A model generated the notes under the pieces. The model ran no database searches, had not been told where the DNA came from, and saw only the letters and a list, made by a program, of their open reading frames with translations. The translations under genes were made by a program, and so were the position numbers. From Viscum album (taxonomy: Eukaryota; Streptophyta; Magnoliopsida; Santalales; Viscaceae), in assembly GCA_963277665.1 (NCBI GenBank), contig OY728123.1, forward strand, positions 634,010,915 through 634,074,914: a stretch of DNA of 64,000 bases, given 5' to 3'. Below, piece after piece: positions 12,089 through 27,103 of the stretch (its first letter is position 1; every line of letters begins with the position of its first letter).

Positions 12089-15000
12089 TTTTACACCCCA
12101 ACCATCCAAAATTTATTTCTTTTTTAATAATTCAATAGTTTGCACAATACGTGAAACAGAGCTTGAGCACAGCATGTCCTGTCAAAATATCAATTTTAAA
12201 AAGAATTTCTCAACATTAATAAAACAATTATAATATTTACAAATTATATCTTTCAAAATATAAATCATTTTAGAATTAATAATATATAAATTATTTTTTT
12301 GTGAATTTTTGGAAATTTTGTTGAAATGATTCGATTTTTATGAATACTAAAAAATAATTCTTTCCAATTAAAAACATAATTTTTCATTTAAATAATTATT
12401 TTACAATAACATTTTTAATGTTACATTAGATGAGTAATACATTTCATAATTCAATATTTTTCATATGAATCTTTTTATAATAAAATTAGATATTAAAAAT
12501 TTACTAAACTTTTGAACGTCTCTTTTACCCTCCATGTAGCCACTTTTGTGGGATAGAATGTAAAGGCAATTTTAAAAATTTTGTGAATTAAATTTCTAAA
12601 TATAGAAACCCATGGTTGAAATATATATGAAATATGTGGTATAATATAAGAAAAATAATTTTCAATGGATTATATATTTTGGATTTTATTTTACATGATT
12701 AAAGTTAAATAGAGTAATTAAAGGTAAAAAATATTTATAATCATAAATAATTATACTGACCTTAAACTTAATTTCAGTAGATATTTTTTTCATAAAAACC
12801 CAACCTTATTTCTAAATATGATCAATTTAAGAAACTATTTTATGATATAGAAAAATTTTATATTTTATTTAAACAATAGTTGAATATGTTATATTAATAA
12901 TTTAATAACTATATAATTTTTAAATATAATACGATTTATTTGATTCCATACACTATTCTTTTGCATGAAATTGACATGATATAATGATTTTATATAGTTT
13001 CTTATGTAATCTAGTTATTATGGAATCCAAAAAACATGTATTAAATACTATCAAAATTAACATAAATGAGATTTTAAAATAAATAATATTTTATTAAATG
13101 ATATAATTATCATAAAAATATGAGTATTATTGAAGAAATTTGGATAATTTTAAATACATAAAAAATTTAACAATTTTATTTATTTTTGAATTTTATAGTA
13201 ACAATTTTGACACTATAATAGAAAGAAAAATTGGAGTCACTCTAAGAGTTAAAGTGTATATCTATGGGTTAAATCCAAATGATAATGTTCATTTTGTGAA
13301 GTAGAATTGCATAAAAATAATTGGTTGAGATGAATCAGATCCATCCTCATATTAACATTTAAATAACAAAATTTTAGGATACGTTGAATCTAAAAATAAT
13401 TAATATTAAATTTATAGTTTGGGTGTTTCCAAAAGTGTCCATCCCCTCTCTTATAAAATGGAACATCTCATTATATTTTAATAACACCACTAAAGCCCTT
13501 TGGCTTGGACAACCCCCACTCAATTCTCCTCCCAACACCACTAACATGCTATTATAGTCCTTACATTAGGAATAAATTCAACATAATATCACTGTTTTTT
13601 CAAATCAATAGGATGTACTCAAATAAGGGTTAATTATTTTACCATTTCAATTATCTTTCTTTTCAACTTATACTTCCTCTTCCTATGTTACCTCCACACT
13701 AAATTATTAAATACAGTGTAAAATACATTATGATATGTTATTATGATTATGGTAAAACAATATATTCCTTTTATCCATACTAAGAATTACAATATATGCA
13801 TCCGTGCTTATTTACATCTTACCCTGTACAGGATGTGGTGTAATTTTTTAATCAACACAACAATATTTAGATATTTATAATGAAGAGTATAACAGATATA
13901 AGTAATGAATATTAAATGATAATTTTTAGGAATAGTTTATTTACAAAACTATTCAATACCATTTAGACATCAAATGAATGATAATGTCTCTCATGCATAT
14001 CTAAATCTTATGGTCTCCATGACGAGGTGAGATTCATTCTACACATTAACCATTATAGATTGATCATAAAAATTATTATATGAGTAAATATAATAATTAT
14101 GAACGTATTATAATTCTATATATGATTTTAATATATGTTATTCATGAGAAACAAGCCTTTCAAAACAAAAAAATCAATTTAAAATGAAGTAGTTAACTCT
14201 CGAAACAATAGTATTAGTGAGATTTTACTAACAAAATGATATAAGAAGATCATATATGACATCATAAATATTCATATTCTCATGGTATAATTTATTAACA
14301 TGATATAACTATTATAAAAGAGGGTAAAACACACATAAATAAATAAATTATATATTGTGGTTGTCTATTTTCTGTATTTATGAAGGATTAACATTTTAAA
14401 TCATCCCTTATATGATGACATTGTTAGTTTCAATATAAATAAAATATTTTAAAACTACTTTGTTTTTAAATGATTTCAAATTAAAAATTTATATTTCTCC
14501 AAATAGATATTATGAATTTATGAGATTTGTTTCATATATTTCATCATCAATTATTGGATTATATTCTTGATTGAGTTAAATTTTATATGATCCAGGAATC
14601 CATATTTTATTGATTTTTTTTATATTTTTTACTTTGGTTTTTGTATTTCTATAGAATTACTAGTTTTTGGTCAATGTATAAACAATTCATATACTAGTTT
14701 TAACAGGAATTTTTATGTTATGATTTATATGTTTTTTTAAAAGGAATGCATTGTAAATATAATGTTATGGGTGGTGCCCATTCTTGCCCCTCAATGAATC
14801 TGTTGGTCTTATAACAGAAACCAGTTTCAATTTTTAACCTTTTATGTATGGTCGTGGCGTGTGTCCTTGAATGTATAATTATGATGCCTGACCTAATAAA
14901 ATCCATCTTTTTGAGATTGTTTTTTTATATTTCAAGTTATTATTTAACTTTTTGAATATCCATGTGACTGTTTAAATGGATTTGTATTATTTTTTCATTT

Positions 15001-15359
15001 CATTTTATACTAAAAATTATGTTTTAAAAGTATTTTTTTCAGTTGTATACATTTCCTTAGAGGTTTATGATTTTTTATGATAGCAACTGATATATTTTTT
15101 TCCATACTGAGCATTTGAGTTCACCCCAATCCTATATTAATTTTTTAAAAGGATACTAATAGGTATATCACGAACAACCTGGATAGATAGTGTATGGGAT
15201 ATAATTATTTTAATTGAAATAAAATATATTTTTTTCATTTCATGATGTAATATTATATTTATATTTTTAACTTTTTTTTAATTAAGAATATAAACAAATC
15301 GGTCCTTTAGTATTTTATTTATTGTTTCCATGCCATTATAATAAAATAACACACTGGCA
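12089..15359 (+). repeat. 3' LTR of element A
   Basis: It starts 'ttttacaccccaacc' (cf. 'tgtaacaccccatgc' in the 5' copy) and follows the 5' LTR block by block to about 15359. At about 3.27 kb it is some 700 bp longer than the 5' LTR. The extra length seems to lie mostly between about 13700 and 14600, where I could not match the 5' copy, so an insertion there (or a deletion in the 5' LTR) is likely. The right edge is approximate. Confidence 0.65.
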
Positions 15360-18300
15360 CCAGGATTCATGTGTCAGGGGATTATAGTAATTCAAGTAAC
15401 GCATTTAAAACAATGTTTTTGTCTGTCCCAAAGAGAAACCAAGGCATCTATTTTAAATAACTATCATATATGAATTAATATATTTCATGACATTAAATAT
15501 ATAACAATCTAGGGTAATTCAAATGGAAACAAATAATAATATAATTTCAATTTTACATATATGACTGTCTGATGGATTCTTTATTAGAATCTAGGTTTCA
15601 CTTAAGGAATATTATAAATTATTTAACCTTTGTTTCCATTAATGGAATTCTATATTTGTTTCCAAATTATCATTCATGGTGTAATATAAATACTTTAACT
15701 AATGATATAATCCGTCAATCATAATATAAGGAATCTAAGTATCAACAATGGTTAATATAATTCCATTTAACAGATGATCTCATCTATGAAATTCTATAAA
15801 AGGAATCTGTTTATTTCCCAAGATGTATATTTTATGTATGCAATTATCACTAAATAAGTTTTTTCTTAGAAGATGATATACATTCCAACTTTCAGTCAAA
15901 TATATTTTTGTTATTTCAATTTATAGAAGTCGTAAATTAATTTTTGCACTTTCATATAGAACAAATTATTTCAGAATCAATTAAAAATATCAATTATATA
16001 TAATCCTATTTCATCTAATAATGAAAAATGGTTAAATTAGGTATTAACTATAAATCAGATCCCACCAAATTGATTAAAATAGTAATTATAAACATATATT
16101 TGAGGACACCATTATGAGGCTATCACGGTTGAGGTTGTGAACATATTACCTTGGTAAGAGGTATATGATGTATCATTTTCAAGGTAAAGAAAATTTAAAA
16201 GATTTTTACTAGTTAATTATTCATTTTACATGACATTATACATTCCATTTACCAATATCTTTTAATTTTTTAATTAATTTCATTAAAAATGAAATCTTTA
16301 CATAAGTATCAAAGAATCAATAACAAATAATTGTAAGTAATAAGACCCAACCAAATGAGTGATCCATGCTTATTTCAAACCTATATCAATGAAAATCTAA
16401 CTAAGGAGGGGTATTGGCCATGGTGTAGAAAATTAATTAAGTGAGAATTTAAATTATGTTATAAAGATGTTATGTACGACATAGGAAATAATAGAAACTA
16501 CTTATATAAAAGAGAGGCTACTTAAGAAAACTTATATAAAACCTAACTAATTCAATGTAACAATTACTCATCTAATATTCACAATTAATTTTAGATAAAA
16601 TGAGATAATTTGGAAGAGTAGAAAAATTCTATTGAAAATATGGAATATGATATCACATGGAAATAAAATTTTATATAGTGAGATATATAATAGACGAATC
16701 AAGGGGTTTCATAGACATTTCGTGGGTAATAAAAAATTAGTGAATACATTTGATTTAGATGTAACATTTATGATACCAACTAAAGCCTATTTTTCAGATA
16801 GGATAAAGAACAAAATTTTGTGTTGTGAGTGATATAGGATGATAATTGGGTGGAGTTGGTTAAAATAACTATTATAACATGATTATTTATACCGTTTTAT
16901 ATGGTCAAATATTTTAGTAGCATGATATTCTTGGTGGTGTGACAACCATTAAAATCCATCTATCTAATAGACACACCCCACATAACCAATTTTCACAATT
17001 TTGACTAATCACGTACACGTCAAGAAGTAGGAACAACGTCACACCCCAACCATACACAGGCTAGGAGCATAGTTAGAAAAGTTATAACAAATATGTGTGT
17101 TTCACCACTATTTTTTAGACATATTACATTTAAGAATATCCATAAGGGGAAGGGTTTCCATATCATGTGACATCCCTAAAATGCCACATTCTTAATGGTA
17201 ACCATTTTAACTAACCATTCCCTTATCATTCACGACGATCAATAAATTCGTAAAAATAGCAGTTCATAGTTTGATGGTCCCAAATCTCATTTGGAATCAT
17301 ATGACACTACTATTTATTGAAACCTCATCTAAAAGATACATATTTATTCATTTTGAATCATATAATTATGATTTTCATCACAAATTGATAATTTCCCAAT
17401 ATACTAGAGAAAAAAAAATATTAATATGTTGTTTCAATCATACACAAAAAATGGGATCATACATTCAAATACTTATCCATTTTAATGGTAATAGTTTAAT
17501 TTAGGAGGAATGCATTTATCCGGGGATGTAATGGATAATGTTGAAATTTTACCAATAAAGACTCTACTAGGATAATTGCGTGAGTGATAATTCTTGTGGT
17601 TATTAATAATAAAATAACATATTTATTGATTATCAAGATAAAATTAGTTGTGTTTTAAAGATACAAAATATAATAAATAATTATGTCTCAAGGAAGTTCT
17701 GGTGATTATGATGATGGTGTAATAGAGTTTCAATTTCATTTGTTTGTGAATTTTCAGAAGGGGATTCATGTAGAATGTCTCAATGAAATTGGAATGTGAT
17801 TTAAAAATACTAATTTGGTGCATAAAAATTGAAAATATAAATATAAATAAATAGTTCATGTAAAACAATAGAATGGAATAATGTTCATCAAATGGTACCA
17901 CTACAAGGTTTATGTAAAAAATATGGGAACAAGAGAATTCTATAATATTATGAATAATATTAGGGGAATAAGGATGATAGACAAAAAAAATTCTATGGTC
18001 CAAGGGATAATGAAATATTATAAATTAAAAGAATGTAGAATAGTGTTTTGAAAATGATTTTGAGCGAGGGGGATTGGTTAGCCCATAAATAATTTTATGT
18101 TTTTTATTTTATTAAATGTTATCATAATCTTTTGTAAATATGAATGTCGATAATTTATTCAAATCACCACCCTATTGACTAGATGATTAATTATTTGTTG
18201 ATAAATATATTATGGCATTTTTAATGTTTCCAATGTCCATAGATCATGGATGGAATATTATTAAATGAATGTACTCCCAATAAAATCTATTTTTCGTTAC

Positions 18301-21300
18301 CTTTTTTAGATTTGATATATTATTTGGAATGTAATAGATTTATCTACATGGAGACTAATATAATTTACAATATATGAAAATCAATTAAATGTTCTAAATA
18401 AATCCATTATCACCTATAGGTAATGGATGATTATAAACTACCCATAATGAATCAATCCCCACATATATGTATTAATTATGAATTATGATGGGTACATAAC
18501 TCAATACATTAGAGATAAACTCAATATATTTAATATATAACATTTAATTAAAAATAACGATTCAGTAGATATAACTTTGATATGATTTTGGAAACATCAT
18601 TTTATTTTATATCCCCATAAATTTATATATTTTAGACACCCTTAAATAATGTACAGTTCCTATATTGATTAAAAGATAGAGGAAAAATTTTATTTAAGTG
18701 TGAAAAATATGACCCCATGATATTTTATAATTAATATATCTATTAATTAAATATAACATTTAATATTATTCTCTTCACACAAAACTGAACTAAATTGAAA
18801 TAATGATACATTAAAAGAATATTAAATTTTATCAATATAATATAGATATTATAAGATCCTCAAACAGTATGAGACTCAATCAGAATGGGAATCGGCTGAT
18901 GCTGAGGACATGACCAGGTATGGGTGAGATGACTATGACTATTATGACCTGTAAACAATCTCTTTTATTCTCTCTGCTTTCTCTGCACTTTTCATTTTCT
19001 TATAAAACTTTTTGGTCCAAGCATTATTGGATCTGACCTTTTGGTTATATAAATTAATGCAGAAGATATAAATTATAATAACCATATAATGAAATAAAAA
19101 CAATTAGCATTAGTTAGAGGGAATTTTTTAGGTGGTTCATTTAACTAGGATTGGTAAGGAGGTTGCTTCAATATTATTTAATTAGACCAATTTTATGATA
19201 AATTTGAAAAATTATAATATGTGTAAAATTGTATCTCAGATAAGATAAAGAATGTTGAAATTTCTAAGAAATCCAATCAAGCTAAACAACCACAAAATAT
19301 TTCCATATGTTCATTTCAATTGAATAGGTCTTACAATGTAACACTAAGGGACTATGTATGTTGAAATTTAGTGTATATAAACATATTATTATTAATGTAA
19401 TATGATATTTTACATTTCACTTATTAATTTTTAAATAAAAATAATTTTTTAATTCGAATGAATTTATTCAATTAATGATTCAAAATTACAAATAATACTA
19501 TTTTATGATAAATGTTTATTAATCACAAAGTTTTTATATTTATAGAAATATTTTATATATTATTTTTTAGATTAATAATATATTTTCACAAAATTAGTTA
19601 TAAATTTATATGAAATATTGTTTATATCTATAAATATTTTGAAAATATATTTTATAACAAAAGTAGTTTTCTTAATATTAAATATTTTTTATCAATATAT
19701 AATTTATAAATAATTATATTTTTAATTTTATAAAATGATCATTATTTTTAATTCATTATATTAACGCAATCGATGGGTTTTTTGATATTTCTAAAAAGTA
19801 TTTACTTTTATATGATTTTTAAATTACATTGTACACTCATAATTTAGGTTTTATAGAAATTTCATAAAAAAGGTATGAATTTAAAAAAAAAATTTACTTA
19901 CAACCTTGTATATATGGAGTACAAGTATTTATATAATGAATAATATGACGAATTTGGAAAACACATTTCTAAAATTATGAAACATATGTAATTTATTATT
20001 CTAAAAGGAAACTTGTTTTCAACTTTTTTTATATATGATTTCAGGAATTATATTAATATATTTTATGTTTTCATTCGATTGAAATGTAATTGGTTAGAAA
20101 TAAAATAATATATATCTTGGAAATATATAATAATTATAATTTTATCAAGGGAAATATTTTTATTGTTATGAATGTTATTTTATAAATACATTTTTTTGTT
20201 TTTAAAATTTTAATATTAGAATTAATTTTTTAACCCATAGAAAATATATTTGGTAATATATGGATTTTATAATGAATTAGGATATCTAAATTGATTAATG
20301 AGTTCTTTTATATTATTTGGATGTTAGGAAAAAATCTGTACCACTGTAAATACAAAAAATGGTAAATATAAAAAATTATGTTAATTTTTTTAAAAAAGTG
20401 GCTTCAATTTTATTTTTAGATTTGGACCTATATAATCAAATATAATCTCCGTTATTTTCCACAAAATATTTCAAATTACATGTTAAACATGTGATATATA
20501 TATATATTAAGTAGATATATTTATAAAAAATCTATTGAATTCACTATTATCATGGTAAAACCACCAACACATTATATAAAAAATTAATATAAAATAAAAT
20601 TTTTATTACATTATAATACTCTATAATTTATGACTCTAGTTGTAGGAATTTTTCCTTAGTCCCATGTTTCTAAGAGGTCCTATAGGGAATGATCAAATTA
20701 TAAATATGAACCATGATATAATTTTTTTTACCTTTCTCATCTTTGTTATTTTATCTATTCATATATAATGAAAATAGTATTATTTATATAATTACTGATA
20801 AATTTTTTATAAATAATTATTATTTATTTTCATCATCTTTTTAAATTGATATTTCCATCATGTGTACATGGGAACTACCACATAAATGAAGAATGTGATT
20901 CATTTCTCAGTAACAAATTATAAAACAATATAAAATGAGGATTTTATCGATTAAAATGATATTTATAGAATTACTAATATTTCATTTTTATATTCCATCC
21001 CTCATCTTCCTTCCAAAATCTGTAAAAAACTCTCTCACGCACATATAATTCAACTACCACCTCCATGAATATAATGTATTTCACGTTTCATATAACAATT
21101 CAATTTTAATAAATATATATCAAAATATGAATCAACACATTCAAAGAATCAATATAATATATTTATTTGTCATTAATAATGTATATTTCAAAATAAATCA
21201 CTTTTTGATGAAAAAATAACCCATATATTTTAAATTGTTATTCTTTTGTATTTTTAACAACATCACAAAAAATAAAATTAATCTATATAATAGATGAACA

Positions 21301-21984
21301 TATAAACATTAAAACTGGTGTTAAGCTATATTAATGAGAAAATTGTTATTGATTTATATTTTTTAAAATTTAATATGTATATTTACCTTATTATTAATGC
21401 ACCACACTACTGTTTATTATAAATTTTGTGAACATTCACATCACTGATTTTTTATTCATGAATGATATATAATATAATTATGAATGGAAATTAGATCATT
21501 ATCAATCATTAGGAAATTTCCATTTTAGTTTCTACATGAAATTGTAATTATGAACTTTTAATCAATAATTGTATAAATGAGTGAATGAAATTAGTTGTTT
21601 TTATAATGGTTATGTTTTGATAATGATGATTAATTCACTTTCACAGAAGTCAAGATTAAATGTTATTATATTTGTTAACCAATTTAAAATATACAAGTTA
21701 TTATCATTCATCAATAATTTATTTCTTTTATTTTGTGGATGTTCTTCCCAATTATTTTGTTATGTTGATCTTCCACATTATTTTCTTGTGGCTGGAAATT
21801 TTATCGAAAAAATCCCATTTAATATGTTAATTAATTTACTAATTTTGATTTCTATTTTCTCTTACATCATAATTTTAATTTAATGAGGCATGTTTTAATG
21901 TTTTTATAATATTTTTAATTTATATGGTGGAATTACAAATACATTTTATAATTCTATTCTTATAAATGTTGATTTCATTATATT
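15360..21984. other. AT-rich region without recognisable genes
   Basis: No domain, RNA gene or complete element is recognised. A 'cgtcacaccccaacc' string at about 17037 resembles the start of a gypsy LTR, but no partner copy was found. The patch 18860-19060 is less AT-rich than its surroundings. The 119-codon frame on the - strand at 17644-18003 is rich in I, F, Y and H and has no motif. Confidence 0.5.
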
Positions 21985-24900
21985 TCTAAGGACCCGACCT
22001 TAAAAAATTACATAATATGGAATTTAATTAAAAATTAACATTGAGGATCTTTTCATGTTTAGAGTTTTAGAGAATTAGGTCATAACATTTACATGACAAA
22101 ATGAATATTACATATAGAAAACTCTACTCAGTATCCATTTTTCATAAAATTAAAACTCTTTATATAGTTTCATGTCTAGTTCCATGTTTTAGACAGTATT
22201 TATTTTTTTTTCATCCCTTCATTGAACCTATTTATCTTTAATTCTTTTAAAAAAAATATCAAAACTTGGGATGTGCTTAAAAATCACAGTAAGGGTTATT
22301 AAATAAGAAATAAATCATTTGTCCATAAATACATACAGAATATAAACTATTTTACTTAACTCATGAAAACATAATATTTATGAATAACACATAGTAATCA
22401 CAAATCCGAATGGTACTTATGGAATATGTATCATACTTACATTGTAGTTATCATAGCTACATGTTGAGTTACATTGGAATTCCCTTCACAATATATTCAC
22501 AAAATCTCTTAGGAGATACATTCACATTTACCTCTGTCATGTTAACCAATGCATTGGAGATATATCTCAGGCTCAGCCTCCCTAGGTTTATTATGGAACC
22601 ACTCGTATATGTAACACTTCAAAAGAACCATAACATATTCTAAACACATAAAATAAAAATAAAGGAAAGATGACATTTCCAAATTTAAATCATAATATAT
22701 AATTTAAATATATTGACATAAAAATACAATATCAAAACCATTTTCAATACCAAACAAGTTAAAAAGAGTATATGGTATTTATTTTCCTTTTACAAAAATT
22801 ATGGCTTGTTAAGAAAGAGAAAATATCAAATAATACTTACAATGGATGAAACGTCATTGTCACTGCATAATATAAAAATAAAAATTATTTTTTTATTGTT
22901 TAGTAAAATACTTCATTGATAAAATATTCCTTTTGGACATAAGTACTGTTAATATGTGTTTATACAATTTATAAAAGAAAATCATGTAACAACGATTCAG
23001 ACGAAGTCCCTTTCATCGTGTCTTACTTGACCAGTTCATTCTATAATCTACTAAATAGTAAAATAAAGTTAATTTCAACTTTTTTAAGAAACTCTTTCAA
23101 GTTCATTATTCCTTTAATATCACTTATTAACATGTAATAATCATTATATAATCATTTATGTTAATAATGGTTATTTTGTCAATATTTGGTACTTGTGTAA
23201 AAAATGAACTACAAATTATTATGAGTTTTCCATGTGGTCAATATTCGATTATTTACAGAATTATATTAATGATTGAGATATCATATAAATCATATATATA
23301 TAGTATATATATGTAATTAAAACAGTACATAACACTTTGGAGATAAGAAATGAAATGCATCATTCATGGAGAGGGTAAGTCGTACGCACACATAAACACT
23401 ACTTTCATTTCAATTTCGTACTTTAGTGGAATTAAAATATAATGTTACATATTTATATTATAATTTCAGTATAATATCATATATAATATCATTATATTAA
23501 TCCTTTATACATCCCACATATTTCATTAATGTGTCATATCATTTTAAGGCGGCGGTAGTCCACACTTCCTCAAATGAAATTATAGCGTTTACCCTTTTTG
23601 AAAATCATAAAGGTAGTATATAAATGTAAAATATAGAAGAATATAAAAAATTTAAACATAATATATATCATATATAAATACAGTTTCATCTTAATGTCCA
23701 ACATGAGAGGTTCTAGGAGATAATCGAACAATCTTTGTTTCGTGAGGCGGTAGTTTCCCATCTCTAGAAATAGTATGTTGTTGAACCATTAAATGGAGTT
23801 GAGTGTACGTGAAGATAAAATAAATCTCCTAAAAAATCCTAGTATATTTAGAATAATTTATTTGTTGTAAAATAAAATAATAAAAATATTTTCGGGGGAG
23901 GAGAAGAAAAATAAATGAAAAACAATTTAAGTGAAACTGTTACCTTCAATTTGGGTAATTCCCTTTGGTTTGAATGTAAAGGACTTCATGAAGTTCCTTC
24001 TACCTTTGTTAAAGCCTCTAATATTAGTAAAGGGATCATGAAAGATTATTTTGGTCAGTTTTGGACGATCTATGGTTCTTGAGAGGTGACAGTAATGAGT
24101 AATAAGTGAGGGCTTTTTATAAGGGGGAGGAGGGGCTTTTTAGGAATGATTGAATATATTATTTTATTATATAATGATATTCCTTTTCAAAAGATCCAAA
24201 ACTAATTTTTGTCGAAGATAATATGTTTAATGGTCTAAATAAAATCATTCTATAAGAATTATATAGGTTTTGGATAATTTTTTATATTTATAATCTTATT
24301 TATTTAAAACATTTATTAATTAGGTAAATACTCCAACATTATTATGTAATAAATAATTTATTTTATTTGATATCTAAAAATTATAAAAAATGCCATGTTT
24401 TAGGAAATGTTTATATCTTTCCAATGAATATTTTTAGCCTAAAATATAACTTAAATAAACCCATTAAATAATTAATTTAATAAAAAATATTTGTTTATGA
24501 ATTTGTTTTCATTAGTTTATATTCTTTAAAATAATGTGTCATTATCACTATTAAGTGGCTCCATGGGGTCCTAAAATCATCCCAACGATACCCATGGTCG
24601 TCCATTACTCATAAAATAATGTTAGGAAAAGTGTATGGGTAATTGTGTATTATTATAATATTCTATTTACCTAAAATTACCCTATTTACATTTAACCGTG
24701 ACAAATAAAAGTCAAAAGTTACTATTCATTGAAAATAATTTTCATCTTAATGAACAAAATTTTACATACTAATAACAACAATGTTTGTTATATTTTCATA
24801 GGTCAATTAATAGTAGAGGAAAAATTTCATTTAAATGAAAAGTCATTTTTTTAACTACTACTATGTGGTTTCACTATTCATCAAAAAAAGATTTTTTTCA

Positions 24901-25744
24901 GATAAAGACTAAAAATTTATCAAAGATATATTTGAATTTCTGAATTAAAAAATGATATCTCTTTTACCATATTCAAAATATATAATTTTTATTAATTTAT
25001 TTAAAATTAATTCATGTTTCCAAAACAAATAGTTTTTTTTAAAGAAACAATAACTTTCAAAAGATCGACAGTTGATTATGTCCAATTTCAAAGTGAAATT
25101 AATTCCAATGACAAACATTTTATTAATTGGTCAAAATATAATGTAATTACACTTTAAAACTAATTAAAAAGATTATATAACCATAAAAATAAATTATATT
25201 AAAAGGCACTTTTGAATAAAAATACAATATTTTTCACTATTCATTAAAAAAATGAACTTTATCAAAAAAATACCAAAAAAATACAAAAATTAAATTTTGA
25301 TGTCCCAAATCTAAAAATAAATATTATTTTGTCAAATATAACAAATACAAATTACCAAAACTATATTTAAAGTGGGTTCTCCATCAAAAGGCGGTAAATC
25401 GATCTTTTAGTGAATATTAGAGTATTTATGATTGAAATTAGATTCATTCATATTTTAATCCCCTAACATTTATTGGATAAATTTAAAAACATTTAACAAA
25501 AATGTATAAACATATTTTTGTTATTTCTATTCTTTACCACTAATACAATGAATATGTGTTAAATAACATTTACAATAATTTTATTATATTACTAGTGTGC
25601 AATGTAAAATTTCAAATAAACCTATTATTGCATATTGGGAAAGCCATCGAACAGAGAACCCCCATTAATGTAAAATTATTAGTTAATTCATAAATTTTTA
25701 ACAATATGAAAATTTATTAATCTCTATTAACTTAGTAGGTTACA
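21985..25744 (-). repeat. 3' LTR of element B (left copy)
   Basis: On the - strand it starts TGTAA right after the purine tract at about 25745-25758 and ends near 21985. Matches to the right copy are easy to see: 22068-22200 with 30504-30640, the 'ccatggggtcc' block at 24562 with 32870, and 25407-25500 with 33703-33800. Length about 3.76 kb. Confidence 0.8.
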
Positions 25745-25760
25745 TCCTTTCCCCCTATTG
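25745..25760 (-). other. Polypurine tract of element B
   Basis: On the - strand the bases read 'tagggggaaagga', directly followed by the LTR start TGTAA. This is a well-preserved plus-strand primer site and fixes the inner edge of the left LTR. Confidence 0.75.
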
Positions 25761-27100
25761 AGAGTTGTGTCCTCACCATTTTTTCACTTGTCAAATAAAT
25801 GGGGGTATTTATCCATCAAATAATTTTTAGATTCCCACATTGCCTCTTCAACCAAATGGTTTTTAGAAAAAAAATACCTTTACCTGGTGAATTACCTTAT
25901 TCCTCAACACTTTCTCTCAATGGTAAAAAAATATGGACTGGTTGTTCCTCATAAGGGATATCCTCTTCCAACTGAACTACCTCTGGGATCAAAACTTGAG
26001 ATGGATCTTGCATATACTTTCTCAACATTAAAACAAGAAAAACATTGTGTACATGGGATAATAATGGAGGTAAAGCCATTTTGTATGAAACTGATCTAAT
26101 GTTCTCCAAGATTTCATAAGATCTAATGAATCTCAGATTAAAGATTCCATTCTAACCAAAATGAATCACACTTTTCCATGGAGAAAATTTGAGAAAGACA
26201 TGATCACCTACCTCAAAAGATAGATCCTTCCTCTGAGTATCTGCATAACTTTTCTGCCTTCTCTAAGCCGTTCTCACATGCTTCTAGATCTACTAAACAT
26301 TCTTTGCCATATCTTCTACCACTTCTGGTCCCATCAGCTTCCTTTCACAAAATTCAATCCAAAATTATGGATTTAGACAATGCTTTCCATATAATACCTC
26401 AAATTGATCCATCTATATACTAGAATGAAAGATATTATTATAAAAAAATTCAACCCAAGAATGATGTTGGACCCAACTACCATGGTAATCTAGTTAAAAA
26501 AGCACATAGAATTTCCTCCAAGGTCTAAATTTTTCTCTCTAACTTCCCATTTGATTGAAGATGAAATGTTGTAGTAAAATTTAATTTAGTACCCAACGAC
26601 TTCTAAAAGCCTTTCCAAAAGATAGAAGTAAACCTGGGATCATTATCAGATACAATAGAGAGGGAATCACCATACAACATGACTATCTGTTTAACATACA
26701 ACTAAGAATGATGATCTAGAGACAATGTATCACAAATTGGAAGGAAATGAGATGATTTATTCAACTAATCAACAATAACCCATATTACATTAATTCCTCG
26801 TGATGTCTTCAGAATCCCACAACGATGTATAGGGATATATTTTACCATTCCCACACAGGAACCGTTAAAGACTAGAGAATCCATTTTGGTGAATGCCGAT
26901 GTACTTTAACCTAGTGAAAATTCAAACACTTCATAGTCTATTAGTAAATATATTTTTCCATTCCTACCCACCATTAATTCTCATGATGATCTCTATACAT
27001 TTTGTACTTCTAGGATGAACAGAAAACAGAAAACTATGAGCTTCACAAAACAACTCATTCCTCAACTATGAATCAAAAATCACACATAATCTTTTACCAA
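25761..27100 (-). pseudogene. Integrase and chromodomain remnant (element B)
   Basis: Reading from 27100 leftwards gives the zinc-binding entry 'NELFCEAHSFLFSVHPRSTK' (about 26995-27055), a badly broken core, then 'REGRKVMQ' and a 70-codon open stretch (25897-26109). That stretch matches the C-terminal GPF/Y-to-chromodomain region: 'ALPPLLSHVHNVF', 'MLRKYMQDPSQVL' and 'LEEDIPYEEQPV'. The chromodomain follows as 'VLRNKVIHQVKVF' at about 25840-25885. Several stops and shifts interrupt it. Confidence 0.8.
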
Positions 27101-27103
27101 ACC

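Larger units (their letters stand above)
4625..15359 (+). mobile_element. Ancient complete Ty3/gypsy element (Tekay/Del-like, chromodomain type), element A
   Basis: The element is bounded by two long similar sequences (5' LTR 4625-7186, 3' LTR 12089-15359). Between them, in canonical order, are remnants of a PBS, gag with zinc knuckle, protease, reverse transcriptase, RNase H, integrase, chromodomain and polypurine tract. The domain order PR-RT-RH-INT-CHD defines a chromovirus-type gypsy element. LTRs of about 2.6-3.3 kb and the terminal TGTAACACCCC-type sequence suit the Tekay/Del lineage. Every coding segment is interrupted by stops and frameshifts, and the RT active-site aspartate pair is lost, so it is non-autonomous and old. 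The two LTRs are heavily diverged. No matching target-site duplication is evident, perhaps because the 3' edge is uncertain by tens of bases. Confidence 0.82.

Noticed and set aside
17037..17180. LTR start-like 'gtcacaccccaacc'
   Set aside because: No second copy, PBS, PPT or coding remnant was found nearby. A short match alone is not enough.
17644..18003. 119-codon frame on the minus strand
   Set aside because: The translation is dominated by I, F, Y, H and S as expected in AT-rich DNA, with no motif and no supporting context. The plus strand is equally uninformative.
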